Assembly: GCA_009781125.1 (NCBI GenBank) | Contig: WQYS01000001.1 | Location: 1 to 40,488, forward strand | Direction of reading: 5' to 3' | DNA from: Acidobacteriaceae bacterium | GTDB taxonomy: Bacteria; Acidobacteriota; Terriglobia; Terriglobales; Acidobacteriaceae | DNA length: 40,488 nt | In this document: in pieces, positions 28,835 to 36,841 of the stretch | How positions within the stretch are numbered: the first letter of the stretch is position 1 | Layout: the number at the start of each line of letters is the position of its first letter | Translations under genes and position numbers: made by a program | Notes under the pieces: generated by a model | The model's input: the letters and a program-made list of their open reading frames with translations, nothing else | Database searches by the model: none | What the model was told of the DNA's origin: nothing

Positions 28835-29658
28835 CGAATGTTAAAGACGAATCGATTCCGTAAATATTCGGTTGCTGTTGGGTGCGACCATAGTCTTGAG
28901 GTCCCGATAGGCGGAGGGAACACATGTGAGCTCCCATTGATAGCATCGCGGATGGCTTGTTTGAGCAAGGGTATAGCTCTCGCAATCTGTAGCAGTGGAT
29001 AGGTCACAAAATTGTCTGATTTTGCAGGAGTGATTATTACACTTGCGACGATCTCCCCCGTGTCTATCCCGCTGTCGATCTTATGTACAGTTACGCCAAA
29101 GTTATGAGGATCACCAGATGCAAGTGCCCAGTAACCACCGTGAACTCCACGATAGAGCGGCGTTATGCCAATATGAGTGTTTAGGATGACACTGCTGGTT
29201 GCCTTTAGAAGTTTCTCTTCCAATATCCGCGTGCCGTTTACGATAACGACTCGTGGAGATTTCTGTTGCAGCAACATCACAACCTGATCGCTGTTTATCG
29301 ATGAGACATCGATTATCTTGTGCGCGGTAATTGGGGTGCAATCTAGCCTCCATTGGCGAAGGATATCAGCTCTACGGCGTAACGACTCTAATCGTAGGAG
29401 TGGCACGATACATTTGGCGAAGATAATCTGGCCTAGAAGAATGCGCCATCCAAATCTTTTCAATCGTCGTTTCAGGAAAGTTACTCTCGGAACTCGCATC
29501 TCTCGAACCACCGCCTCAATATGGAACTCCTCTGCGAGCGAATGATAAACGATTCGCGACAGATCACTGTCGTCGATCAGCAAAACTATGCTACGCAAGA
29601 AGGTCTCTCTTCGCGCAGAACTATCTCTGCGATCTCTGACATTGTCAAGGATGGCCAT
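28831..29658 (-). CDS. Formyltransferase-fold sugar-modifying enzyme
   Basis: A 275-residue protein of the methionyl-tRNA formyltransferase N-domain fold. The active-site triad is visible: NTHIGITPLYRGVHGGYWAL supplies Asn and His (near 162-166), and VHKIDSGIDTGEIV the Asp. It lacks the C-terminal tRNA-binding domain of Fmt, so it belongs with sugar N-formyltransferases, which use N10-formyl-tetrahydrofolate on an amino sugar. ATG 29658 overlaps the deacetylase gene by 73 bases; TTG 29598, nearer the core fold (LRSIVLLIDDSD), would cut that to 13 and cannot be excluded. A basic stretch (TFLKRRLKRFGWR) follows the first strands. Last gene of its operon, after the deacetylase. Confidence 0.75.
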   Translation of the reverse strand: MAILDNVRDRRDSSARRETFLRSIVLLIDDSDLSRIVYHSLAEEFHIEAVVREMRVPRVTFLKRRLKRFGWRILLGQIIFAKCIVPLLRLESLRRRADILRQWRLDCTPITAHKIIDVSSINSDQVVMLLQQKSPRVVIVNGTRILEEKLLKATSSVILNTHIGITPLYRGVHGGYWALASGDPHNFGVTVHKIDSGIDTGEIVASVIITPAKSDNFVTYPLLQIARAIPLLKQAIRDAINGSSHVFPPPIGTSRLWSHPTATEYLRNRFVFNIR

Positions 29659-30575
29659 CTCATCTTCTCATGTAGGTACAAGTAATGGTTGGCAATATGT
29701 GTCAAGACGGTCATGTTCTTCTCCAGATGCACTCCGAAATTGTGTGGATGCCACCAGAGATGAAATATGCGATTGTTTTTCGCTGCAGCGTCCATGGACG
29801 CAAGAATACGCTTGAGCTGCATTGGGGCAAGGACTCTCTGCGCTGAACTCCAGGGACGAAGAAATCGCGACTGAGGCACATCAACAATCGTATAGATAGG
29901 GTCTCTGTATGGGGTCATGCACCTGCTTGAACCGAGATATAAACATGAGTCTGCAAGTCGCATAAATCGCGCGTAGGAGTCATTCTCTTTACATATCCAG
30001 GGATCGTTTCCAGTGCCTCGATACGCAATAAGTCCACACTCTGAACATACCTGAAGATGTAACTGTGAGACTTGATTGCGTGGAAATACAATGCTCTTGA
30101 GAGTTATACCATATCTGTGTGCCACGTTTTTTGCGCTTTCGAGATCTGAGCGAAACGACTCTAGAGTTGGTCCCTCGGCCAACGGATAGTAGTGTGAGAA
30201 GGTATGTGTTCCAATCTCCTGTCCCTCACAGGTTAGAATCTTCTGAATCAGGCTCGGCGCATAGTGAAATGGGTCTTCTTCTTCATCCCACCCCAGTTCG
30301 GAAAGCGCAGCATACGGATCAAGACGAGTGTCGCAGTACACTGGTAGCTCTTCCGGTAATGAGTCCATAAGCTCATCGCGATTTTGCAGAAATAGAAATC
30401 CAACAGTAGCCCAGGTGGCGTGAATGCCATAACGCACAAACAGCTCCAGCATGGCAGGAATTGCTTTGCGCACGCCCAGCAAATTATCGCGATATTGGCC
30501 AATGGTTAGATGATCTCTAACTCCCCAGTGCAACTCAAAATCGAGACTGACAACAAACCCACCGAACGATTGCAT
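29586..30575 (-). CDS. NodB-like polysaccharide deacetylase
   Basis: A 329-residue carbohydrate-esterase-4-like protein. Motif 1 is VSLDFELHWG, with the Asp; a Glu replaces the usual second Asp. Motif 2 is GTHTFSHYY, giving the zinc His pair. The C-terminal FHLWWHPHNFG would be the late motif with its His. There is no signal peptide or membrane helix, so it probably acts in the cytoplasm on a sugar precursor or lipid-linked glycan. The open frame starts at TTG 30590, but ATG 30575 has AAAGG seven bases upstream and fits the start. Overlap with the formyltransferase gene suggests the two act in sequence. Confidence 0.8.
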   Translation of the reverse strand: MQSFGGFVVSLDFELHWGVRDHLTIGQYRDNLLGVRKAIPAMLELFVRYGIHATWATVGFLFLQNRDELMDSLPEELPVYCDTRLDPYAALSELGWDEEEDPFHYAPSLIQKILTCEGQEIGTHTFSHYYPLAEGPTLESFRSDLESAKNVAHRYGITLKSIVFPRNQVSQLHLQVCSECGLIAYRGTGNDPWICKENDSYARFMRLADSCLYLGSSRCMTPYRDPIYTIVDVPQSRFLRPWSSAQRVLAPMQLKRILASMDAAAKNNRIFHLWWHPHNFGVHLEKNMTVLTHIANHYLYLHEKMRWPSLTMSEIAEIVLREERPSCVA

Positions 30576-30582
30576 GGTATGA

Positions 30583-30587
30583 CCTTT
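30583..30587 (-). promoter_or_regulatory. Ribosome-binding site fixing the deacetylase start
   Basis: On the minus strand AAAGG lies seven bases before ATG 30575 and supports it over TTG 30590, which has no such site. Confidence 0.55.
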
Positions 30588-30605
30588 CAATTGTGATATG
30601 AATAT

Positions 30606-31694
30606 CTAGCATTCTACTAGTGACAAATACTGCGACACAATATGTCGTGACGTGAACTGATCGAGATGTCCTGAGGCATCGCGACGAGGTGGCTCATCTA
30701 ATACACTCAGTAAGGCTTGCGCTATGGCCTCGTGATCTCCCACTGGCACAAGCACACCATACCTCCCCTTGCATAGAATCTCGGACGGCCCATTAGGACA
30801 ATCAGTTGCTACAACAGGTGCTCCTAGTGCAAGCGCCTCAACAAGCGCAACTCCAAATCCTTCCCATGCCGACGAAGAAACAAATACTGCGGCTTTGCGC
30901 ATGAATTTATATGGATTCTGTGCGAAACCAGGAAGAGCAACATCTTTTACCAGATCTGCTTCAATAACTAATCGCTCAATTCTCTGGCGATCTGGTCCTT
31001 CACCGAGAATTACCAATCTGGCGTCGCGATAGCTTCTGACAATACGAAAGGCGCGGATCAACACGGCGAAGTCTTTCTGTGGATCGAGTCTCCCAACCGC
31101 GAGAATCACTGGAGGCTCTCCATCACTAAACCATGGATGATCAACGACGGTGGCTGCGGAAGAATATATCCGGTCTGTGATGACAGGGTTATAGATGACT
31201 CGGATTTTCTCACGATTAATTCTCGACTGATGTGCGAGGTCATCTGCTACTCCGTAAGATACAGCAACTATGGAATCAGCAGCATTGAGTGTCAGGTGAC
31301 TCCACAGTGGCATTAGGCGATATTTTAGACCTACTGCATTCGCGATGACTTGCGACATGGTGTTGTGTTCGGTTGCAACGATCCGCGTTTTTTTTCGGGC
31401 GATCTTGCACGCTAGAACAGCAACGGCAGTACAATGTGTCATTGCAGCAATTACAACATCAGGCTCTCTAGTTCGAATATACCGCACTACTGCAGGAATG
31501 CCTGTTATCATATGTGTGCAATTGAGATCCCAGATGTGAACGTTCATTTCGAGAAGTCTCACTAAATCTCCGCCTGCTTGGCCTAACACTAGGTCCACTT
31601 CGACCCCTCGTTCACGCAGTCCATTAGCAAGGTTTGCAAAGACTATTTCGACACCACCGATTTTCATGGTTGGAACTAGAAGTGCGAGTCGCAT
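30606..31694 (-). CDS. GT4 family glycosyltransferase
   Basis: A 362-residue GT-B transferase. The N-terminal loop is PTMKIGGVEIVFANLANGL, with VATEHNTMSQ in the middle. The donor domain begins at PVILAVGRLDPQKDFAVLI and includes VILGEGPDRQRIERL. The E-x7-E motif is WEGFGVALVEALALGAPVV, followed by DCPNGPSEIL and YGVLVPVGD, a combination typical of hexosamine-adding enzymes such as PglH/PglJ. It lies 30 bases upstream of the deacetylase on the same strand. No Shine-Dalgarno precedes ATG 31694. Donor sugar unknown. Confidence 0.87.
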   Translation of the reverse strand: MRLALLVPTMKIGGVEIVFANLANGLRERGVEVDLVLGQAGGDLVRLLEMNVHIWDLNCTHMITGIPAVVRYIRTREPDVVIAAMTHCTAVAVLACKIARKKTRIVATEHNTMSQVIANAVGLKYRLMPLWSHLTLNAADSIVAVSYGVADDLAHQSRINREKIRVIYNPVITDRIYSSAATVVDHPWFSDGEPPVILAVGRLDPQKDFAVLIRAFRIVRSYRDARLVILGEGPDRQRIERLVIEADLVKDVALPGFAQNPYKFMRKAAVFVSSSAWEGFGVALVEALALGAPVVATDCPNGPSEILCKGRYGVLVPVGDHEAIAQALLSVLDEPPRRDASGHLDQFTSRHIVSQYLSLVEC

Positions 31695-31721
31695 ATATTA
31701 TTCGTTTAGTAATCAAATGAT

Positions 31722-31749
31722 ATCTTATGCAAATGATACATATAGACAA
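31722..31749 (-). promoter_or_regulatory. Possible promoter for the GT4-deacetylase-formyltransferase genes
   Basis: On the minus strand TTGTCT (31749-31744) and TAAGAT (31727-31722) are 16 bases apart, about 28 bases before ATG 31694. This AT-rich gap of 114 bases is the only break in the leftward operon. Each box matches its consensus at four of six positions. Confidence 0.33.
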
Positions 31750-31808
31750 CTGAGCTGCATGTATTTACCAAATCGGTGAGGCCTTCTGTGACGTTGCTGC
31801 TGTCTTCA

Positions 31809-32966
31809 TCAAGCCAAGTGTTTTTCGGAATTTATTGATGCTCCAAAATGTGTGGCCTGGATCAGGGCTGAACCCGCAAGAAGATAAGCCCAGACGAAGA
31901 ATCTGTCATCAGGGTTTGGGAAAAACACGAGACGTATAAGAACACAAATTATGGTAAGAGGCAGCAACTCACTGAAGATCGAACAAGACGGCAATATCTT
32001 CCACGCGACGGCCATAACTAATAGCCACATAATTAATGATGTATATGGAATTGCCCTCAATTCAGTCAAAGCGAATAAGTATCCGGAAATGCTGATCTGA
32101 ACGGGATGAGTCACAGGTTCAATCACTGGCTTAATGAAGCCGTGCTGCAAAACGACCCGCCATTGGTATATGCGCGCGATCCAGCTTATGAACAAAGCCG
32201 TTGCAATGCTCATTGCCACGTACGCAGAAGTAATAGTTAGTTTAAGACGCTTCCGTAGAACCATCCATATTAGAAAAGGGATTACAAGCAATAGATTGTC
32301 TATCCTCACAACAACGCTTAATAACAATAGGTTTGCCGCCAGGAGATTTCTATCATTTGTCAGGAAGTACATTGCAAGAAAGGTTGCTGCTGTCGAGAGG
32401 GGGTCAGCAGTCACCATGCGGCTCATATTTAGTACTGGTGCTATTAGCAGGAGAAGCGCTGCTAGACAAGGCTCCTGTGTCCACGAGAGAAGAGTCAATC
32501 CAATGACGATGAACGCAAATGTCGTGATCAATCGCAGGCTGGAAAGAATAGGTAGTCCCATGCGCCAGAGTAGGTACCCTGTCGCAATGTATCCTAGCTT
32601 AACGCGAAATAGGCCAAGTTGCTCTGCAAAATGCTGGGGGTTATCGCGCACATCTGCGAAATATGGCTCTGAGGCAACAGCAGCGTAATTAAAAGGTGGT
32701 TGCTGTTCGTCTGTCTCGCCCCGTGCAACGTTGTGGATAGTTGTTGGATCTCGGTAGCGCAATGATGCCACCGCGCCTGCATACAAATAACGGTCAAAGG
32801 TTGGCAATGGCCGCCGATAGCCAGCAAAAGCTAAGATCAGGCAAAAACATGCATAGAGAATAAACGCAGCACCGGTGCAGCCAAACCATCTCTTCAGCTT
32901 TGGTTGAACAGTATATTCAGCAGTCTTGCAAGAAGATAGATCATCATGCATAAGAGCGTAATCCAT
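31809..32966 (-). CDS. Integral membrane protein of unknown function
   Basis: A 385-residue membrane protein that I do not recognise. About eight or nine hydrophobic helices follow a polar N-terminal tail of 30 residues. The first external loop is long and polar (FDRYLYAGAVASLRYRD, then ETDEQQPPFNYAAVASEPYF), similar in length and place to the acceptor loop of GT-C transferases, and a conserved-looking PNPDDRFFVWAYL sits near the last helix. A polyprenyl-linked sugar transferase is possible but unproven. ATG 32966 has AAGGAG seven bases upstream, overlapping the TAA of the preceding gene, and is better than the longer frame to 32993. It follows the GT2-methyltransferase gene by 4 bases. Confidence 0.55.
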   Translation of the reverse strand: MDYALMHDDLSSCKTAEYTVQPKLKRWFGCTGAAFILYACFCLILAFAGYRRPLPTFDRYLYAGAVASLRYRDPTTIHNVARGETDEQQPPFNYAAVASEPYFADVRDNPQHFAEQLGLFRVKLGYIATGYLLWRMGLPILSSLRLITTFAFIVIGLTLLSWTQEPCLAALLLLIAPVLNMSRMVTADPLSTAATFLAMYFLTNDRNLLAANLLLLSVVVRIDNLLLVIPFLIWMVLRKRLKLTITSAYVAMSIATALFISWIARIYQWRVVLQHGFIKPVIEPVTHPVQISISGYLFALTELRAIPYTSLIMWLLVMAVAWKILPSCSIFSELLPLTIICVLIRLVFFPNPDDRFFVWAYLLAGSALIQATHFGASINSEKHLA

Positions 32967-32970
32967 CCTA

Positions 32971-34461
32971 TTACTCCTTGATTGCCACCGCAATCAGACT
33001 CAAGCCTCCCCACGGCAGGATCGGGTCTAACTGGCGTAATATAGGCATTGCCATCTGTAACAACTTAAGTTGGGCTGGAGAAAAAGTTGCACGTTTTAAT
33101 GCTTTTCCGTTCAGCCACCAGCCGGGAACAGAAAAACGATTAAAATCTTGAATTCGCTCTACGCGAAAGCCTGCCTTTTCGAGACCGCTTCGCAATAACT
33201 CTCGTGTGTAGCGCTCGCGATGGTCGAGAGCGCGATCAAGGGCTCCGTATAAGGCAGGGTGTTGCGGTACGAGGATCACAGCTTTACCATCCTTCATTAG
33301 TGTGGCGTAGATGTTTTTCAGTGCTGTTTGCTCGTCTGGCACATGTTCGAGAACATTGACCATGAGTACTGTATCGAATTTCTCTTCAAGGCCGGCAAAG
33401 TCCTTCGATATGTCTGCGTTGATATGCTTTACACGCAGGTACGGCTTCCCAATGGAATATGCACGTAGATACGAAATGTAGTTTGGATTAATATCGGATG
33501 CGAGATAGAACTCGCGTGGGATGAATTGACTTGTCAAGGTGCCAATTCCCGAACCGATTTCGAGAACCCGGTCTCCAATAAAGGGTGTCAGAGTCTTCCC
33601 CATCCAGAGATTGAACCTGCGCGCTTTTTCTAGGCTCGCAAGAATCTGTGAACCATACTGATCGTCCTTATAAAGATCGTCGATCAGCCAGTAATACAAG
33701 ATCGCTGCTATTGCAAGCACAGAGTCCTTACTGCTGATCTTCTTGCCCTCCTGATAGTTTCTCGCAAGATAGCTAATAGGAGCTTCAAAGATACGCGCGT
33801 GACGTTTCGCTAATTTGAATGCTATCTCGATTTCAAAGCGAAAGTCGTTGTTGCGAAGCGGAATAGACTGAAACAGTGAGGTGCGGATTGCCTTATAGCA
33901 CGTCTCGATGTCACTGAGATTCAAGTCTGTGAACATATTCGCGACGAAAGTTAGAAGCCGATTCTGGATCGTGTGACGAAACACTAATGCACGCCTGAAG
34001 CTGGATGACAGGTAACGTGATCCGAAAACAGCATCGGCAGCTTCAGTGGCAAATGGCCGAAGCAGGGAGGGGATGTCTGCTGGACAATATTCCAGGTCCG
34101 CGTCATGCACAATACTAATGTCTCCTGTTGCATATTCCAGAGCTGTGCGTAAAGCCGCTCCCTTACCCATATTCCGTTCGTGGCGAAGCAGTATGATTCG
34201 ATCATCTTCAGATGCAAGTAGTTTTAGAACTTCCCAGCTTCCGTCCGTACTGCAGTCATCTACAACTATGAGCTCAAGCCTGTGAATCAGGTTATCCTTG
34301 AGAGCAAGAACGCGCCGAAGGCTTGTCTCAACCAGGTAGCGCTCGTTATAAACCGGAACCAAAACACTCAAGCTGAAGCTGCTTCTGGTCAGGTCCTCTT
34401 CTGCAAGAAATTCCGGAGCCTTCGTCAGCGGCAATCTCAGGGCGGATGTCACCATATTCAC
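32971..34461 (-). CDS. GT2 glycosyltransferase-SAM methyltransferase fusion
   Basis: A 496-residue two-domain protein. The N-terminal part is a DPM1-like GT2 transferase: VLVPVYNERYLVETSLRRV near 33, LIVVDDCSTDGSWEV, RNMGKGAALRTALEYA, VHDADLEYCPADIP with the D-x-D, and FGSRYL. A stretch of about 60 residues follows (ISYLARNYQEGKKISSKD), then a class I methyltransferase from about 295: DRVLEIGSGIGTLTSQF, YLASDINPNY, FDTVLMVNVLEHVPDE and DGKAVILVPQHPALYG. It probably moves a sugar from a nucleotide to a polyprenyl phosphate and methylates the product or a related acceptor. The start shares ATGA with the capD gene's stop. Both domains look intact. Confidence 0.82.
   Translation of the reverse strand: MNMVTSALRLPLTKAPEFLAEEDLTRSSFSLSVLVPVYNERYLVETSLRRVLALKDNLIHRLELIVVDDCSTDGSWEVLKLLASEDDRIILLRHERNMGKGAALRTALEYATGDISIVHDADLEYCPADIPSLLRPFATEAADAVFGSRYLSSSFRRALVFRHTIQNRLLTFVANMFTDLNLSDIETCYKAIRTSLFQSIPLRNNDFRFEIEIAFKLAKRHARIFEAPISYLARNYQEGKKISSKDSVLAIAAILYYWLIDDLYKDDQYGSQILASLEKARRFNLWMGKTLTPFIGDRVLEIGSGIGTLTSQFIPREFYLASDINPNYISYLRAYSIGKPYLRVKHINADISKDFAGLEEKFDTVLMVNVLEHVPDEQTALKNIYATLMKDGKAVILVPQHPALYGALDRALDHRERYTRELLRSGLEKAGFRVERIQDFNRFSVPGWWLNGKALKRATFSPAQLKLLQMAMPILRQLDPILPWGGLSLIAVAIKE
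32974..32979 (-). promoter_or_regulatory. Ribosome-binding site fixing the membrane-protein start
   Basis: The minus strand reads AAGGAG, then TAATAGG, then ATG 32966. The TAA is the stop codon of the preceding gene, so translation of the two is probably linked. Confidence 0.65.
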
Positions 34462-36404
34462 TCTCCTGAAACAGTAACTGCATCAGAGACACTTAGTTTT
34501 GCGGCCACGGAAACCGTTGTTCGCCGGGGACTGTAGTCGATAGGAAGCCTACTTAACAGGTCTAGAATCTCCCGGTCGGGCCTTCGTCGGCGAGCGGCGG
34601 ACTCAAGCTCCGCAAGCAGCAACAAGAAGTTTTCTGGAACCTGCGTTGCTTCTATCTGGCGCACATCATGAAAAGGCGTAGAGAGAACATGAGCATCTTC
34701 GCTCCACAATCTTTCATTAAGTTTTTCTCCTGGACGAACTCCAATGACCTTTATGCCAATATCCTTTTCAGGAGTTAAGCCTGCGAGCCGAATAATCTGT
34801 TTTGCAAAGTCGATAATCTTAACTGGATCACCCATATCCAGGAAATACACATCTCCATGAGATGCAAGCGTAGATGCCTGAAGAATGAGGCGAACCGCCT
34901 GCGGAATGGTCATGAAGTAGCGAGTCATCTCTTCATGCGTAATCGTGACCGGTCCGCCTGCTGCAATCTGTCGCAAAAAAATTGGCACAACACTACCGCG
35001 GCTGCCAAGAACATTGCCTAATCGAACGCAGGCAAAGTGAGTCTTGCAGCCGTCGTCGTTCCAGGTAGCGTATTGCTGAAGCAGCAATTCCGCCATGCGT
35101 TTGGTTGCACCCATTACGCTTGACGGATGTACCGCTTTATCTGTTGAAACCATCACCATGCGCTTACAGCTATAGCGTATGGCAGCAGCAGCAAGCTCAT
35201 GAGTCCCAGTGACGTTATTCAGAACTGCTTCGCAGCAATTTCCTTCCATAACTGGAACGTGCTTATATGCCGCCGTGTGAAGTATGATTCCCGGCGAGTA
35301 CATCTCGAAGGTACGATGCAATGTTTTACGGTCTCGGATGTTGCCGACAACTGGTATTACTCTCTTGCCATCACGTCTTCCGATTTCGTTCATAAGCTCA
35401 AAGATCGAATTCTCATCATGATCAAAAAGCACAAGGCGGTGTATGGCCAGGGTGGAGACCTGGCGTGCAATCTCTGATCCGATAGATCCACCTGCTCCTG
35501 TAACTATGACAGTCTGTGAGTTGAAACAATCTTTGACTGCGGGATGTATTTCATTGGCCGACTCAATATTTTTCTGAATATGTTCGATGGAAACAGGAAG
35601 ATTGACTCGAACCTTTCCTTCGATCAAGTCACTGGCAGAAGGCAGGATTCGGACGCAGACATTGAAAATTCCTGCATCGCGAATCACCTGCGCAGCGCAT
35701 TTCAAGCCCGCGCCAGCGAGCACGACGACAAGGATACGGTGTGTTACAAGCAGACGTCCCAGTGATTCTGGTGTTCCCAGAACCGGCCTTCCTGCAATAT
35801 GAATACCTACAAGATACTTGTCCTCACTGACTAATCCGACGATCTGAACTTCTTTGCAGGTATGAATATGGTGTATGGCCGCGGCCAATGTCGCTTCGTC
35901 GCCAACAATCAGAGCGCGCGGGCGCTCATTCCTATGCGGTATAGATTCATATGTAAGACGCCGCATGATCCGCAGGCTGCCAGCCAGTATCAGAAAGGTG
36001 CTTAGTTCGAGAATGAGAATGCTATACGGGACAAGAGGGACTCCCGGAACCCGCAGGCGTATAAGTAAGAGAATAATTGTTACTGGTAGTGACCGAAGCA
36101 CCAGGATCAGGCCATCCTGCAGGCCAAAGAAACGCCAGGTTGCCTGGTATGCTCCCGCTATTATGTAAAGGGTCATGGGCCGCATCACTGCAACGGCACA
36201 CATCCATATCCACATGCCCTGGCGCAGCTTCGGCTCAACAGGGAGGTCGAAGCGGAGGATATACGCAATGAGCATTGATGCTGCTGCGGTCAGACTGTCC
36301 AGAAGCACACGGATATACCCATGAAATATCCACGAAGGGAGGGCTATAGCAGAATTTTTTCCAGTATTGTTAGTGACAGCCGTCAACCCGTGAATATCAT
36401 TCAC
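34458..36404 (-). CDS. capD: CapD/PglF-type UDP-N-acetylglucosamine 4,6-dehydratase
   Basis: Membrane-bound nucleotide-sugar dehydratase, the first step to bacillosamine, QuiNAc or FucNAc. Four N-terminal membrane helices (about residues 25-150) precede a Rossmann-like domain (ALIVGDEATLAAAIHH) and the catalytic SDR domain: TGAGGSIGSEIARQV at 302-316, HTAAYKHVPVME, STDKAVHPSSVMGATKR at 420-436 (Met in place of the SDR Tyr, as in PglF/FlaA1), and RLGNVLGSRGSVVPIF. GVRPGEKLNE is the family signature near the end. The open frame reaches 36506, but GTG 36404 has a perfect AGGAGG four bases upstream. It heads the leftward operon of 28.8-36.4 kb. It likely feeds the DegT aminotransferase and PglD-like enzyme at 14-16 kb. 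Confidence 0.9.
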   Translation of the reverse strand: MNDIHGLTAVTNNTGKNSAIALPSWIFHGYIRVLLDSLTAAASMLIAYILRFDLPVEPKLRQGMWIWMCAVAVMRPMTLYIIAGAYQATWRFFGLQDGLILVLRSLPVTIILLLIRLRVPGVPLVPYSILILELSTFLILAGSLRIMRRLTYESIPHRNERPRALIVGDEATLAAAIHHIHTCKEVQIVGLVSEDKYLVGIHIAGRPVLGTPESLGRLLVTHRILVVVLAGAGLKCAAQVIRDAGIFNVCVRILPSASDLIEGKVRVNLPVSIEHIQKNIESANEIHPAVKDCFNSQTVIVTGAGGSIGSEIARQVSTLAIHRLVLFDHDENSIFELMNEIGRRDGKRVIPVVGNIRDRKTLHRTFEMYSPGIILHTAAYKHVPVMEGNCCEAVLNNVTGTHELAAAAIRYSCKRMVMVSTDKAVHPSSVMGATKRMAELLLQQYATWNDDGCKTHFACVRLGNVLGSRGSVVPIFLRQIAAGGPVTITHEEMTRYFMTIPQAVRLILQASTLASHGDVYFLDMGDPVKIIDFAKQIIRLAGLTPEKDIGIKVIGVRPGEKLNERLWSEDAHVLSTPFHDVRQIEATQVPENFLLLLAELESAARRRRPDREILDLLSRLPIDYSPRRTTVSVAAKLSVSDAVTVSGE

Positions 36405-36408
36405 AGAG

Positions 36409-36414
36409 CCTCCT
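36409..36414 (-). promoter_or_regulatory. Ribosome-binding site fixing the capD start
   Basis: The minus strand reads AGGAGG, then CTCT, then GTG 36404, the same arrangement as at the methyltransferase start 10365. It favours GTG 36404 over the upstream ATG 36506. Confidence 0.65.
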
Positions 36415-36432
36415 GAGCCGTACGCAGTAGCA

Positions 36433-36460
36433 CTTATAGATGCGCTTGCAAATGAACCAA
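36433..36460 (-). promoter_or_regulatory. Possible promoter for the capD operon
   Basis: On the minus strand TTGGTT (36460-36455) and TATAAG (36438-36433) are 16 bases apart, about 29 bases before GTG 36404. The -10 box matches well and the -35 box poorly. If used, the longer capD frame could not be translated from this transcript. Confidence 0.35.
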
Positions 36461-36841
36461 GGTGGCCCACAGGCCTGCTAAGCCATGATCGCTTAGTGTC
36501 GAACACTACGTTCTGTTACGTCGTGCGACTTTCCTGGTACGGATGCGGCAGAAGGGGCCCGCCACTGATTGCAACACTTTACCTCAGAGCTGGAAAATTG
36601 ACAAGACGGTAGCGCAATTATTTGCTTAAAACCCAATAAGTTATAGATGCTAAATCTTTAAACAAAGTCGAGAAAGTGGTCCACAACCTTAATTGTTGAG
36701 ATAGATTCGCAACTTATATCGACAAAATACCATCCGAGAGACTATAGTTCGGGGTTCGCAGAAGGATCCTAACGGATCGAGGCGGACGCTGTGATCGAGT
36801 CCTGAAGTCTGGTGTTTCGTGGCAGTTGCTGGAGGGCTTCA

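Larger units (their letters stand above)
36405..36841. other. 437-base divergent intergenic region between capD and the FecR-like gene
   Basis: Longest stretch without a confident gene. The first 100 bases next to capD may be untranslated leader, or coding if the longer capD frame to 36506 is used. The middle, about 36590-36740, is AT-rich. It holds a TTGACA hexamer at 36598-36603 with no good -10 box at the right distance. GATCC-TAAC-GGATC forms a short inverted repeat near 36764-36778. No tRNA, repeat array or further open frame with a ribosome-binding site is visible. It must contain the promoters for both flanking operons. Confidence 0.6.

Noticed and set aside
36598..36603. TTGACA as a -35 box for the FecR-like gene
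   Set aside because: No -10 box of acceptable match lies 16-18 bases downstream.
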